In this document: piece after piece, positions 36,863 through 45,558 of the stretch
How positions within the stretch are numbered: the first letter of the stretch is position 1
Layout of the letters: each line of letters begins with the position of its first letter
Assembly (NCBI GenBank): GCA_021496925.1
Contig: CP053915.1
Span: 992,001-1,056,000 of the forward strand
DNA: 64,000 bases
Direction: 5' to 3'
Source: Acidovorax sp. YS12
Lineage (GTDB): Bacteria > Pseudomonadota > Gammaproteobacteria > Burkholderiales > Burkholderiaceae_C
The notes under the pieces: model-generated
Told to the model about the DNA's origin: nothing
Database searches by the model: none
What the model saw: the letters and a program-made list of their open reading frames with translations, nothing else
Translations under genes and position numbers: made by a program

Positions 36863-37242
36863 TCCTGAATCTCCCATGGTGAATCAATCCCGAATCCTGC
36901 TCCCTCTCGGGAGGCGCGAGAGCTTATCAGCCGGCGATTGCGCCCTGGGGAATGAAGCGACGGACAAAATACCGTTCATCGACGCGAAAACATAAAGCGC
37001 CCATCCCGGGCAACCCAGAATGGGCGCGGTTTCCGCGAGGATTTTTCAGCCGCCGAGCGGAATTCCAGGACAGGTTCCCGCACCGCGTGTTTTTCAAATG
37101 CTTACATGCACGGGGGCAATGCAGGATTCCGACCGGACGGTGGCCCAAAACAAAAACGGCGCCATTTGCAACCTGGATGGCAAGCGGTGCGGCCAGGCCC
37201 TGCCTACGATGGGGCCACCCCCGCCATTCCACAGGAGACACC
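36863..37242. other. Intergenic region with one strong hairpin
   Basis: 380 bp between divergent genes. The hairpin GCGCCCAT...ATGGGCGC at about 36998-37026 is followed on the minus strand by a T-rich tail, as in an intrinsic terminator, but no gene ends there. A small RNA on the minus strand (about 37100 to 36985) is possible. No protein-coding signal was seen. Confidence 0.4.
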
Positions 37243-37819
37243 ATGAAGCAGCGCTACCCCTTCCCTGACCTGAACGCCCTGCCGGAAGACATCCGCGCGC
37301 GCATCCTCGCCGTGCAGGAAAAGGCCGGCTTCATCCCCAACGTGTTCCTGGCCTTCGCGCGGCGCCCGGCCGAATGGCGCGCCTTCTTCGCCTACCACGA
37401 CGCGCTGATGCTCAAGGAGGAAGGCAGCCTGACCAAGGGCGAGCGCGAGATGATCGTCACCGCCACCAGCGCGGCCAACCAGTGCCTGTACTGCGTGGTG
37501 GCGCATGGTGCCATCCTGCGCATCTACGAGAAGAAGCCCTTCATCGCCGACCAGGTGGCCGTGAACCACCGCAAGGCCGACATCAGCCCGCGCGAGCGCG
37601 CCATGCTCGACTTCGCCATGAAGGTCTGCCAGCGCAGCCACGCGATCGAGGACGCCGACTTCGAGGCGCTAGCATCCCCATGGCTTCGACGACGAGGACA
37701 TCTGGGACATCGCGGCCATCACGGCGTTCTTCGGCCTGAGCAACCGCATGGCAAGCTTCGCCGGCATGCAGCCGAACCCGGAGTTCTACCTGATGGGCCG
37801 CGTGCCGCGGCAAAAATGA
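37243..37819 (+). pseudogene. AhpD-like peroxidase-related gene with a +1 frameshift
   Basis: The first 145 residues are a normal carboxymuconolactone-decarboxylase/AhpD-fold protein (FPDLNALPEDIRARILAVQEKAGFIPNVFLAFARRPAEWRAFFAYHD) with the redox motif CLYCVVAHGA. After DADFEAL the frame shifts: the sequence cccc at 37676-37679 should be ccc. With one C removed the protein continues ASHGFDDEDIWDIAAITAFFGLSNRM and ends MGRVPRQK at 37819, about 190 residues, the family length. Either a recent mutation or a sequencing error in a homopolymer. A GGAG ribosome binding site precedes the start. Confidence 0.85.
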
Positions 37820-37821
37820 AC

Positions 37822-37876
37822 TACTGATTTGATAGCTGCCAGCGCTTGCTCCACAAGCGCTGGAGCCGTATTTCGT
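37822..37876 (+). repeat. Short palindrome, copy 8
   Basis: TTTGATAGCTGCCAGCGCTT, CTCCACAAGCGCTGGAGCCG, then TATTTCG; between convergent genes. Confidence 0.8.
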
Positions 37877-37883
37877 TCAAATA

Positions 37884-38309
37884 TCAATCCACTGCCACCA
37901 GAGCCCGCATCCAGTCGGGCAGCGTCTTGGCCTTTTGCTGCGGGAAATCGACCCAGATCATGGTCGCGCCCCCGGCGGCGCAGATCTCGCCGGGCCGGTC
38001 CACCCGCTCCATGGTGCCCCAGGTGTCGAACGTGGCGCGGCCGGGATCGCTCACGTAGAGCTTGAGCAGCACCTCGGCGGGAAACTCCAACTGGCGGTAG
38101 AAATTGCAGAACGCATTCACGATCACCAGCCCCTCCCCGCGCGGATCGGGGTGGCAGCCAATGGCCTCCATCCACGCGATGCGCGCATTTTCCAGGTAGC
38201 GGAAATACACCGTGTTGTTCACATGGCCCATGGCGTCCATTTCGCCCCAGCGCACGGCAAAACGCATTTCATGCACGAGCTTCTTGCGCTCGGGAATCTC
38301 GATCCTCAT
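37884..38309 (-). CDS. Acyl-CoA thioesterase, 4HBT family
   Basis: A 141-residue hot-dog thioesterase with RWGEMDAMGHVNNTVYFRYLENARI, which carries the catalytic Asp and the GHVNN motif. It hydrolyses acyl-CoA thioesters; the chain length is unknown. It lies 37 bp downstream of the SDR gene in the same direction, and divergent from ETF-QO, so a fatty-acid or branched-chain acyl-CoA role is likely. The start MRIEIPERKKLVHEM was chosen over an upstream in-frame ATG at 38357 that overlaps the SDR gene and lacks a ribosome binding site. Confidence 0.85.
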   Translation of the reverse strand: MRIEIPERKKLVHEMRFAVRWGEMDAMGHVNNTVYFRYLENARIAWMEAIGCHPDPRGEGLVIVNAFCNFYRQLEFPAEVLLKLYVSDPGRATFDTWGTMERVDRPGEICAAGGATMIWVDFPQQKAKTLPDWMRALVAVD

Positions 38310-38346
38310 TCCAAATAACCCCGTTTGTCCCTGTTGAATGCCGCAT

Positions 38347-39129
38347 TCATACGGCAAAGCCGTCGTCCGCAGCGATCACCGCGCCATTGATGAAATGGCT
38401 CTGGTCGCTCGCCAGCATGACAATGAGCGCATCCAGATCCTGCGGCTGCCCCACGCGCTTGCGCGGCAGCATCGAAACGAGTTTCTGCCCCTGCTCGGTC
38501 TGCCAGTGGTGGTGGTTGATCTCGGTGTCGATATAGCCCGGGCACAGCGCGTTCACGTTGATGCCGTGGCGCCCCCACTCCAGCGCCATGGCGCGCGTCA
38601 TGTGCACCACGGCGGCCTTGCTCATGCAGTAGGCGCCGATCTGCGGCAGCACCTTCAGCCCGGCCATCGAGGCCACGTTGATGATGCGCCCGCCCGTGAA
38701 GCTGCCCGGCGCCGCGCCGCGCGAACGCGCGATCATGCGCCGCGCCACTTCCTGGGCCACGAAGAAGGCGCCCTTGGTGTTGGTGTCGAAGATGAAGTCG
38801 TAGTCCTCCTCGCGCACGTCCAGCAGGCGCTGCGTGGTCGATACGCCGGAGTTGTTCACCAGGATGTCGATCGAGCCCATCTCGGTCTCGGCATGGGCCA
38901 CGGCGGCCTGGATGGAGCCGATGTCGGTCACGTCGAGCTCGACCACGTGGGCGTCGCCGCCCTCGCCTTCGATGCGCGCGCGCAGGTCCTTGAGCCGCTC
39001 CATGCGGCGGCTGGCCAGCACCACGGCGGCCCCGGCGCGCGCCAGAGTGCAGGCGAACTGCGCGCCCAGCCCGCCGGACGCGCCGGTGACCAGCGCGATG
39101 CGGCCGGAAAGATCAAGGCAGTAGGCCAT
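38347..39129 (-). CDS. SDR-family oxidoreductase
   Basis: A 260-residue short-chain dehydrogenase: cofactor motif TGASGGLG (residues 15-22), NNSG, catalytic Ser in INVASMAG and YCMSK (Tyr-x3-Lys). The Arg-Arg pair after the glycine motif (ASRRMERL) often fits NADP preference, but this is not decisive. It closes with the usual SDR C-terminal loop and a FAV end. It forms an operon with the thioesterase, next to ETF-QO; 3-hydroxyacyl-CoA substrates are plausible. Confidence 0.9.
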   Translation of the reverse strand: MAYCLDLSGRIALVTGASGGLGAQFACTLARAGAAVVLASRRMERLKDLRARIEGEGGDAHVVELDVTDIGSIQAAVAHAETEMGSIDILVNNSGVSTTQRLLDVREEDYDFIFDTNTKGAFFVAQEVARRMIARSRGAAPGSFTGGRIINVASMAGLKVLPQIGAYCMSKAAVVHMTRAMALEWGRHGINVNALCPGYIDTEINHHHWQTEQGQKLVSMLPRKRVGQPQDLDALIVMLASDQSHFINGAVIAADDGFAV

Positions 39130-39153
39130 TTAGGGGCTCCTCACGATAAAATA

Positions 39154-39165
39154 GAACGATCGTTC
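39154..39165. promoter_or_regulatory. Palindromic operator candidate GAACGATCGTTC
   Basis: A perfect 12-bp palindrome in the 143-bp gap between the divergent SDR and ETF-QO genes, next to an AT-rich tract. The form suits a TetR-family repressor such as those controlling fatty-acid oxidation in betaproteobacteria; the regulator is not identified. Confidence 0.5.
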
Positions 39166-39272
39166 GATTGTTTTTTCATCACATGAAAATACAATCGGTC
39201 GCGCGCAGGACTGCTGCAGCAGACCCTGCTCCCGGAAAATCATCCAATTATTAATCGCCCGACGAGACGTTC

Positions 39273-40964
39273 ATGACCAACGAAGAAATCCTCAGCACCT
39301 ACGGCCCGCGCGAGTCCATGGAATACGACGTGGTGGTCGTGGGCGGCGGCCCCGCAGGCCTGGCCACGGCCATCCGCATCAAGCAACTGGCGGCCGAGAA
39401 AGGCCAGGAGGTCTCGGTCGTGGTGCTGGAGAAAGGCTCCGAGCCCGGCGCCCACATCCTCTCGGGCGCCATCATGGACCCGCAGGCGCTGACCGAGCTG
39501 TTCCCCGACTGGAAGGCGCGTGGCGCGCCGCTGCACCAGCCGGTGACGGACGATGCCTATGTCTTCCTGGGCGAGACGTCTTCGTTTCGCGTGCCCAACC
39601 TGTTCCTGCCGCCTTTCGCGCACAACCATGGCAATTTCATCGTGCGCCTGGGCGATGTGACCAAGTGGCTGGCCGAGCAGGCCGAGGGCCTGGGTGTGGA
39701 GATTTTCCCGGGCTTCGCCGCCGCCGAGGTGCTCTACACCGAGGGCGGCGCCGTCAGGGGCGTGGCCACGGGCAACCTGGGCCTGGGCAAGGACGGCGAG
39801 CCGACCGGGAATTTCCAGCTCGGCATGGAGCTTCTGGCGAAGTACACCATCTTCGCCGAGGGCGCGCGCGGCCACCTGGGCAAGCAGGTCATCGCCAAAT
39901 ACCACCTGGACGAAGGCCGCGATCCGCAGAGTTTCGGCCTGGGCATCAAGGAGCTGTGGGAGATCGACCCGGCGCGCCACCAGCCGGGCTTCGTCATGCA
40001 CACCGCCGGCTGGCCCATGGACAGCAAGACCTATGGCGGTGCTTTCCTGTACCACCTGGAGGGCAACAAGGTGGCGCTGGGCTTCGTCACGGGGCTGGGC
40101 TACACCAATCCGTACCTGAGCCCGTTCGAGGAGTTCCAGCGCTGGAAGACGCATCCCAACATCCGCTGGTACTTCGAGAACGAGAAGGGCGAGGTGACGG
40201 CCAAGCGCCTGTCCTATGGCGCGCGCGCGATCAATGCCAGCGGCATCAATTCGCTGCCCAGGACGGTGTTCCCGGGCGGCGCGCTGGTGGGCTGCGATGC
40301 GGGGTTCCTGAACGTCAGCCGCATCAAGGGCAGCCATGCCGCGATCAAGACCGGCGCCCTGGCGGGCGAGGCGGCGTACCACGCGGTCACCGCGGGGCGC
40401 CAGCACGACGAGCTGGCGGACTACCCCAAGGCGTTCGAGTCCAGCTGGCTGCACACCGAGCTGAACAAGGACCGCAATTTCAAGAACTGGTTCAAGCACG
40501 GCCTGGCGGTGGGCACGCTGATGAACGGCTTCGAGCAGTTCGTGCTGCGCGGGCACATTCCCTGGACGCTGCACCGCGACAAGCCCGACCATGCGTACCT
40601 GAAACCGGCCAGCGAATGCCAGCCCATCGACTACCCCAAGCCCGATGGCAAGCTGACCTTCGACCGCCTCTCCAGCGTGTTCATCAGCAACACCAACCAC
40701 GAGGAGAACCAGCCGGCGCACCTGACGCTCAAGGACGACGCCGTGCCGGTGCGCATCAACCTGGCGCAGTACGCCGGGCCCGAGGCGCGCTACTGCCCGG
40801 CCGGGGTGTACGAGTTCGTGAAGAACGACGACCACACCGAGCGGCTGCAGATCAATGCGCAGAACTGCGTGCACTGCAAGACGTGCGATATCAAGGACCC
40901 GACGCAGAACATCGTGTGGGTCACGCCCGAGGGCGGGGGCGGGCCTAATTACGCGGGCATGTAA
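39273..40964 (+). CDS. etfD: Electron transfer flavoprotein-ubiquinone oxidoreductase
   Basis: A 563-residue ETF-QO. The FAD motif VVVGGGPAGLATAIRI is at residues 17-32; the C-terminal domain holds the [4Fe-4S] cysteines in CPAGVYEF and CVHCKTCDIKDPTQN. It passes electrons from ETF, and so from acyl-CoA dehydrogenases, to ubiquinone in the membrane. Length matches the family. It is divergent from an SDR-thioesterase operon and shares a palindromic operator candidate with it. Confidence 0.95.
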   Translation: MTNEEILSTYGPRESMEYDVVVVGGGPAGLATAIRIKQLAAEKGQEVSVVVLEKGSEPGAHILSGAIMDPQALTELFPDWKARGAPLHQPVTDDAYVFLGETSSFRVPNLFLPPFAHNHGNFIVRLGDVTKWLAEQAEGLGVEIFPGFAAAEVLYTEGGAVRGVATGNLGLGKDGEPTGNFQLGMELLAKYTIFAEGARGHLGKQVIAKYHLDEGRDPQSFGLGIKELWEIDPARHQPGFVMHTAGWPMDSKTYGGAFLYHLEGNKVALGFVTGLGYTNPYLSPFEEFQRWKTHPNIRWYFENEKGEVTAKRLSYGARAINASGINSLPRTVFPGGALVGCDAGFLNVSRIKGSHAAIKTGALAGEAAYHAVTAGRQHDELADYPKAFESSWLHTELNKDRNFKNWFKHGLAVGTLMNGFEQFVLRGHIPWTLHRDKPDHAYLKPASECQPIDYPKPDGKLTFDRLSSVFISNTNHEENQPAHLTLKDDAVPVRINLAQYAGPEARYCPAGVYEFVKNDDHTERLQINAQNCVHCKTCDIKDPTQNIVWVTPEGGGGPNYAGM

Positions 40965-40977
40965 GCCCGCAGCGCGC

Positions 40978-41030
40978 TACTGATTCAATAGCTGCTGGCG
41001 CTGGCTCACCAAGGGCCAGCGCCTTTTTTC
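40978..41030 (+). terminator. Short palindrome, copy 9, between convergent genes
   Basis: TTCAATAGCTGCTGGCGCTGG, loop, GGGCCAGCGCC and six T. Stem GGCGCTGGC/GCCAGCGCC. It can terminate etfD. Confidence 0.75.
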
Positions 41031-42399
41031 ATGCCCAATCGCATTCGCAGGTGAAGTGGCGCAGGAATTTGGGCTGCCTGGTGATCTTCACGCCGCGGAT
41101 GCTGGCGGCTTTTTCCTTGACCTCGGCGATCACTTCCGCCGCGTAGTCGAAGTGGCTCTGCGTGTACATGCGGCGCGGGAACGCCAGGCGCACCAGCTCC
41201 ATGCTGTGGTAGGTTTCGGTGCCATCCTGAAGGCGCTTGCCGAACATCACCGAACCGATCTCCACGCCGCGGATGCCGCCTTCGAGGTACAGCGCATTGC
41301 ACAGCGCCCAGGCGGGGTAGTGCGCCACCGGCATGTCCGGCAGCACGGTCTTGGCGTCGATGTAGACGGCGTGGCCGCCCGTGGGCTTGACGAAGCCCAC
41401 GCCGGCGGCCTCCAGGCGCTCGCCCAGGTATTCGGCGGTGCGCAGGCGGTAGCGCAGGTAGTCTTCCTCCATGCCCTCCTCCAGGCCCACGGCCAGGGCC
41501 TCCAGGTCGCGCCCGGCCATGCCGCCGTAGGTGGGAAAGCCCTCCATCATGATCAGGCCGTTGCGCACGGCGTCCAGCCATTCCCCGCTGCGCAGCACGA
41601 TGAAGCCGCCGATGTTGACCATGCCGTCCTTCTTGGCGCTCATGGTGGCGCCGTCGCCGTAGGAGAACATTTCCTTGACGATGTCGCGGATGGGGGTGTT
41701 CTCGTAGCCCGGCTCGCGCATCTTGATGAACATGGCGTTCTCGGAGAAGCGGCACACGTCCATGACGAAGGGCTTGCCGTATTGCTTGAGCAAGGCGGCG
41801 TAGGCGCGGATGTTGGCCATGGACACGGGCTGGCCGCCGCCGGTGTTGTTGGTGACGGTGATCATGCCGAAGGGGATGCGGTGGCCCTCCTTTTGCAGCA
41901 CGGCCTCGACGCGCGCCAGGTCGATGTTGCCCTTGAACGGGTAGTCCAGCGCGGGCTGCAGGCCCTCGGGAATCACCAGGTCCACGGCCTCCACGCCCAT
42001 GTATTCGAGGTTGCCGCGCGTGGTGTCGAAGTGGCAGTTGTTGGGCACCAGGTCGCCGGCCTTGCACACGGCGGTAAACAGCACCTTCTCGGCCGCGCGG
42101 CCCTGGTGCGTGGGCACGAAGTGCTGCATGCCGGTGATGTCCTGGATGACTTTCTCCAGGCGGTAGAAGCTGCGCGCGCCGGCATAGCTCTCGTCCCCTT
42201 CCATGATGGCGCCCCACTGGCGGCTGGACATGGCGCCGGTGCCGGAGTCGGTGAGCCAGTCGATCAGCACGTCCTCGGCGCGCAGCTTGAAGACGTTGAG
42301 CCTGGCTTCTTCCAGCAGCCGCACGCGCTCGGCGCGGGTGGTCATGCGGATGGGTTCCACGCTCTTGATGCGGAACGGTTCGATCAGGGTCTTGGGCAT
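41029..42399 (-). CDS. tnaA: Tryptophanase
   Basis: A 456-residue member of the tryptophanase/tyrosine phenol-lyase family of PLP beta-lyases; the PLP lysine is the second Lys of SAKKDGM (Lys 257). The overall length is that of tyrosine phenol-lyase, but residues that separate the two enzymes look like tryptophanase: FDTT (not FTTT), GVEIGS (not MERG) and LRHFT (not LRFF). Tryptophanase cleaves tryptophan to indole, pyruvate and ammonia. It is divergent from a TrpXYZ-like ABC transporter, which supports tryptophan as substrate. No tnaC-like leader peptide was seen. Confidence 0.82.
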   Translation of the reverse strand: MPKTLIEPFRIKSVEPIRMTTRAERVRLLEEARLNVFKLRAEDVLIDWLTDSGTGAMSSRQWGAIMEGDESYAGARSFYRLEKVIQDITGMQHFVPTHQGRAAEKVLFTAVCKAGDLVPNNCHFDTTRGNLEYMGVEAVDLVIPEGLQPALDYPFKGNIDLARVEAVLQKEGHRIPFGMITVTNNTGGGQPVSMANIRAYAALLKQYGKPFVMDVCRFSENAMFIKMREPGYENTPIRDIVKEMFSYGDGATMSAKKDGMVNIGGFIVLRSGEWLDAVRNGLIMMEGFPTYGGMAGRDLEALAVGLEEGMEEDYLRYRLRTAEYLGERLEAAGVGFVKPTGGHAVYIDAKTVLPDMPVAHYPAWALCNALYLEGGIRGVEIGSVMFGKRLQDGTETYHSMELVRLAFPRRMYTQSHFDYAAEVIAEVKEKAASIRGVKITRQPKFLRHFTCECDWA

Positions 42400-42664
42400 G
42401 CTGGCTCCGGGTGGGTCGGGATGAGGGGCGCAAAGTTAGCACCGCCCTTTGCCCCGTGGTGTCGGTCTTTTCCAACACCTGGACCTCTTCGCGGGCGCAA
42501 AAACGATAGCTGGCGGCGCGCATGGCGCCTGCTTTGCAGCCCCCTGGGGCGCCAAGCCACCAAACACCCCGGCCACGGCGTAAACTTGGCCCCCGGCGCC
42601 GCGCCTCCTCCCAGCGGCATGCCACCCTATCAACACGCAACGAGAAGGACGGATGGAGATGCAA

Positions 42665-43630
42665 ATGAAGAAATTGCCGTGGATGACCATGGGTGCCCTG
42701 GCTTTGGCCGTGGCCGCAGTCGCACCCGCAAGCGCACAGGAAAAGTCCGTGGCAGTGACGGCCATCGTGGAACACCCTGCCCTCGACTCGGTGCGTGACG
42801 GCGTGCAGGCCGCCCTCAAGGAAGCAGGCTTCGAATCGGGCAAGAACCTGAAGTGGCAGTACCAGAGCGCCCAGGGCAACACCGGCACGGCCGCGCAGAT
42901 CGCGCGCAAGTTCGTCGGCGACAAGCCCGACGCCATCGTCGCCATCGCCACGCCCTCGGCCCAGGCCGTGGTGGCCGCCACCAAGAGCGTGCCCGTGGTG
43001 TTCTCCGCCGTGACCGACCCCGTGGCCGCCAAGCTCGTGGCCAGCTGGGAGCCGAGCAAGAACAACGTGACCGGCGTGTCCGACATGCTGGCGCTGGACA
43101 AGCAGATGGACCTGGTCAAGCAGGTGGTGCCCAATGCCAAGCGCGTGGGCATGGTCTACAACCCCGGCGAGGCCAACTCGGTGGTCGTGGTCAAGGAACT
43201 CGAAAAGCTCCTGCCCAAGCTGGGCATGACCCTGGTGGAAGCCGCCGCCCCGCGCTCCGTGGACGTGAGCAGCGCCGCGCGCAGCCTGATCGGCAAGGTC
43301 GACGTGATCTACACCAACACCGACAACAACGTGGTCTCGGCCTACGAGTCGCTGGTCAAGGTGGGCCAGGACGCCAAGATCCCGCTGGTGGCCTCGGACA
43401 CCGACAGCGTCAAGCGCGGCGCCATCGCCGCCCTGGGCATCAACTACCGCGACCTGGGCGAGCAGACCGGCCGCATGGTGGCGCGCATCCTCAAGGGCGA
43501 GAAGCCCGGCGACATCAAGCCCGAGCTCAGCACCAAGATGGAGCTGTTCGTGAACCCGGGCGCCGCCGAGAAGCAGGGCGTCAAGCTGTCGGACGCGCTG
43601 GTCAAGTCGGCCGCGCAGGTCATTCAGTAA
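42665..43630 (+). CDS. trpX: ABC transporter substrate-binding protein, TrpX-like
   Basis: A 321-residue periplasmic binding protein (PF04392-type): signal peptide MKKLPWMTMGALALAVAAVAPASAQ, then VAVTAIVEHPALDSVRDGVQAALKEAGF, VVFSAVTDPVAAKLV and VGMVYNPGEANSVV. The family is predicted to bind aromatic amino acids in TrpXYZ systems. ATG 42665 has GGAG at 6-nt spacing; two in-frame ATGs lie upstream (42653, 42659). A strong terminator follows, which would set binding protein levels above those of the permease and ATPase. Confidence 0.82.
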   Translation: MKKLPWMTMGALALAVAAVAPASAQEKSVAVTAIVEHPALDSVRDGVQAALKEAGFESGKNLKWQYQSAQGNTGTAAQIARKFVGDKPDAIVAIATPSAQAVVAATKSVPVVFSAVTDPVAAKLVASWEPSKNNVTGVSDMLALDKQMDLVKQVVPNAKRVGMVYNPGEANSVVVVKELEKLLPKLGMTLVEAAAPRSVDVSSAARSLIGKVDVIYTNTDNNVVSAYESLVKVGQDAKIPLVASDTDSVKRGAIAALGINYRDLGEQTGRMVARILKGEKPGDIKPELSTKMELFVNPGAAEKQGVKLSDALVKSAAQVIQ

Positions 43631-43666
43631 GTTTTCAGTAACAATACGGCCCTTCGGCCATCGCGT

Positions 43667-43699
43667 GCAGGAGCCCTTTGGGGCTCCTGCTTCGTTTTT
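43667..43699 (+). terminator. Intrinsic terminator between trpX and trpY
   Basis: GCAGGAGCCC (43667-43676), TTTG loop, GGGCTCCTGC (43681-43690), then TTCGTTTTTG. Partial readthrough would let the operon continue. Confidence 0.85.
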
Positions 43700-43726
43700 G
43701 TTCCCCCCTGACCCACGCCCCGCCCC

Positions 43727-44614
43727 ATGTCCCTTTTCTCCCTGCTTGGCGCCGTCGAGATCGGCCTGATCTTCAGCCTGGTGGCGCTGGGCGTCTACAT
43801 CTCGTTCCGCCTGCTGCGCTTTCCCGACCTGACGGTAGACGGCAGCTTCCCGCTCGGCGGCGCCGTCTGCGCCATCCTGATCTCGACCGGCACCAACCCC
43901 TGGCTGGCGACGCTGGCGGCCACCGCCGCCGGGGCCGTGGCGGGCCTGGTCACGGGCTGGCTCAACGTCAAGCTCAAGATCATGGACCTGCTGGCTTCCA
44001 TCCTCATGATGATTGCGCTGTACTCCATCAACCTGCGCGTCATGGGCGGGCCGAACGTGCCGCTGATCAATGACCCCACGCTGTTCACCCTGCTGCAGCC
44101 GCCGGGGCTGGACGACTACTGGGCGCGCCCGCTGATCCTGCTGGTGGTGGTCATCGCCGCCAAGCTGCTGCTCGACTGGTTCTTCGCCACCGAGCGCGGC
44201 CTGGCCATCCGCTCCACCGGCTCGAACGCGCGCATGGCGCGTGCCCAGGGCATCAACACCGGCGCCATGGTTCTGCTGGGCATGGCGGTCTCCAACGCCC
44301 TTGTCGGCCTGGCCGGCGCGCTGTTCGCGCAGACGCAGGGCGGCTCCGACATCTCCATGGGCATCGGCACCATCGTCATCGGCCTGGCCGCCGTGATCGT
44401 GGGCGAGAGCATCCTGCCCTCGCGCCGCATCGTCTACGCCACGCTGGCCGTGATCGTCGGCGCCATCGTCTACCGCTTCTTCATCGCCGCCGCGCTCAAC
44501 AGCGACTTCATCGGCCTCAAGGCGCAGGACCTGAACCTGGTCACGGCCCTGCTGGTGACCGTGGCGCTGGTGATTCCGCAGCTCAAGCGCAAGCTCGCCA
44601 GCCGCAAGGCCTGA
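43727..44614 (+). CDS. trpY: ABC transporter permease, TrpY-like
   Basis: A 295-residue permease of the BPD_transp_2 type with about eight hydrophobic segments; LLRFPDLTVDGSFPLGGAVCAILI and SNARMARAQGINTGAMVLLGMAVSNALVGLAGALFAQTQGGSDISMGIG are family blocks. It forms the channel for the TrpX binding protein. The stop is 20 bp before the ATPase start. Substrate inferred from the divergent tryptophanase. Confidence 0.85.
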   Translation: MSLFSLLGAVEIGLIFSLVALGVYISFRLLRFPDLTVDGSFPLGGAVCAILISTGTNPWLATLAATAAGAVAGLVTGWLNVKLKIMDLLASILMMIALYSINLRVMGGPNVPLINDPTLFTLLQPPGLDDYWARPLILLVVVIAAKLLLDWFFATERGLAIRSTGSNARMARAQGINTGAMVLLGMAVSNALVGLAGALFAQTQGGSDISMGIGTIVIGLAAVIVGESILPSRRIVYATLAVIVGAIVYRFFIAAALNSDFIGLKAQDLNLVTALLVTVALVIPQLKRKLASRKA

Positions 44615-44634
44615 TGCGTCCCGGAGAACACCCC

Positions 44635-45429
44635 ATGCTGAGCGCACAAGACCTCTTCATCACCTTCAACCCCGGCACGCCCATCGAAACGCGCGCGCTG
44701 CGCGGCATGTCGCTGGAAATCCCGGCGGGCCAATTCGTCACCGTCATTGGCTCCAACGGCGCGGGCAAGTCCACCTTCCTCAACGCCATCTCGGGCGACC
44801 TGGGCGTGGACACCGGGCGCATCGCCATCGATGGCCTGGACGTGACGCGCCGCCCCGTGTGGGAGCGCGCCGAGCGCGTGGCGCGCGTGTTCCAGGACCC
44901 GATGGCCGGCACCTGCGAGGACCTGACCATCGAGGAGAACATGGCCCTGGCCCAGCAGCGCGGCACGCGCCGCGGCCTGCGCAGCGCCGTCAAGCAGGCC
45001 GAGCGCGCCATGTTCCGCGAACGCCTGGCCACGCTCGGCCTGGGGCTGGAAAACCGCCTCACCGACCGCATCGGCCTGCTCTCGGGCGGCCAGCGCCAGG
45101 CCGTGAGCCTGCTCATGGCGGCGCTGCAGCCCTCGCGCATCCTGCTGCTGGACGAACACACCGCCGCGCTCGACCCGCGCACCGCCGATTTCGTGCTGCA
45201 GCTCACCGCGCGCATCGTGGCCGAGAACCAGCTCACCACCATGATGGTCACGCACAGCATGCGCCAGGCGCTCGACGTGGGCCAGCGCACCGTGATGCTG
45301 CACCAGGGCCAGGTGGTGCTCGACGTGTCGGGCGAGGAACGCCAGCGCATGGACGTGCCCGACCTGCTGCAGATGTTCGAGAAAGTGCGCGGCGAAAAGC
45401 TCGCCGACGACGCGCTGCTGCTCGGCTGA
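44635..45429 (+). CDS. trpZ: ABC transporter ATP-binding protein, TrpZ-like
   Basis: A 264-residue ABC ATPase: Walker A GSNGAGKST, signature LLSGGQRQAVSL, Walker B ILLLDEHTAALDP. The glutamate is followed by His-Thr rather than Pro-Thr, as usual in this subfamily. The start at 44635 has a GGAG ribosome binding site; the in-frame ATG at 44614 overlaps the trpY stop and lacks one. It powers the TrpXY importer. An intrinsic terminator follows. Confidence 0.88.
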   Translation: MLSAQDLFITFNPGTPIETRALRGMSLEIPAGQFVTVIGSNGAGKSTFLNAISGDLGVDTGRIAIDGLDVTRRPVWERAERVARVFQDPMAGTCEDLTIEENMALAQQRGTRRGLRSAVKQAERAMFRERLATLGLGLENRLTDRIGLLSGGQRQAVSLLMAALQPSRILLLDEHTAALDPRTADFVLQLTARIVAENQLTTMMVTHSMRQALDVGQRTVMLHQGQVVLDVSGEERQRMDVPDLLQMFEKVRGEKLADDALLLG

Positions 45430-45451
45430 GGCCGCCCCATCCACCCCGCCC

Positions 45452-45475
45452 GGGCCGTTGCACAACGGCCCTTTT
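45452..45475 (+). terminator. Intrinsic terminator after trpZ
   Basis: GGGCCGTTG, CA loop, CAACGGCCC and TTTT. Confidence 0.85.
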
Positions 45476-45558
45476 CACAACCCTACCCCCAACCCCGGCG
45501 CAGCGGCCTCCCCCACCCCCGGCAGCACCCGCCGCGCCCTACCGCACCCCCACACCCC

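Noticed and set aside
41029..42399. Tyrosine phenol-lyase as the identity of the PLP lyase
   Set aside because: Overall length fits, but FDTT, GVEIGS and LRHFT match tryptophanase rather than the FTTT, MERG and LRFF of tyrosine phenol-lyase.
41006..44647. A 1,213-codon open frame on the minus strand over tnaA and the trpXYZ genes
   Set aside because: It is antisense or out of frame to well-supported genes and has repetitive, low-complexity composition.
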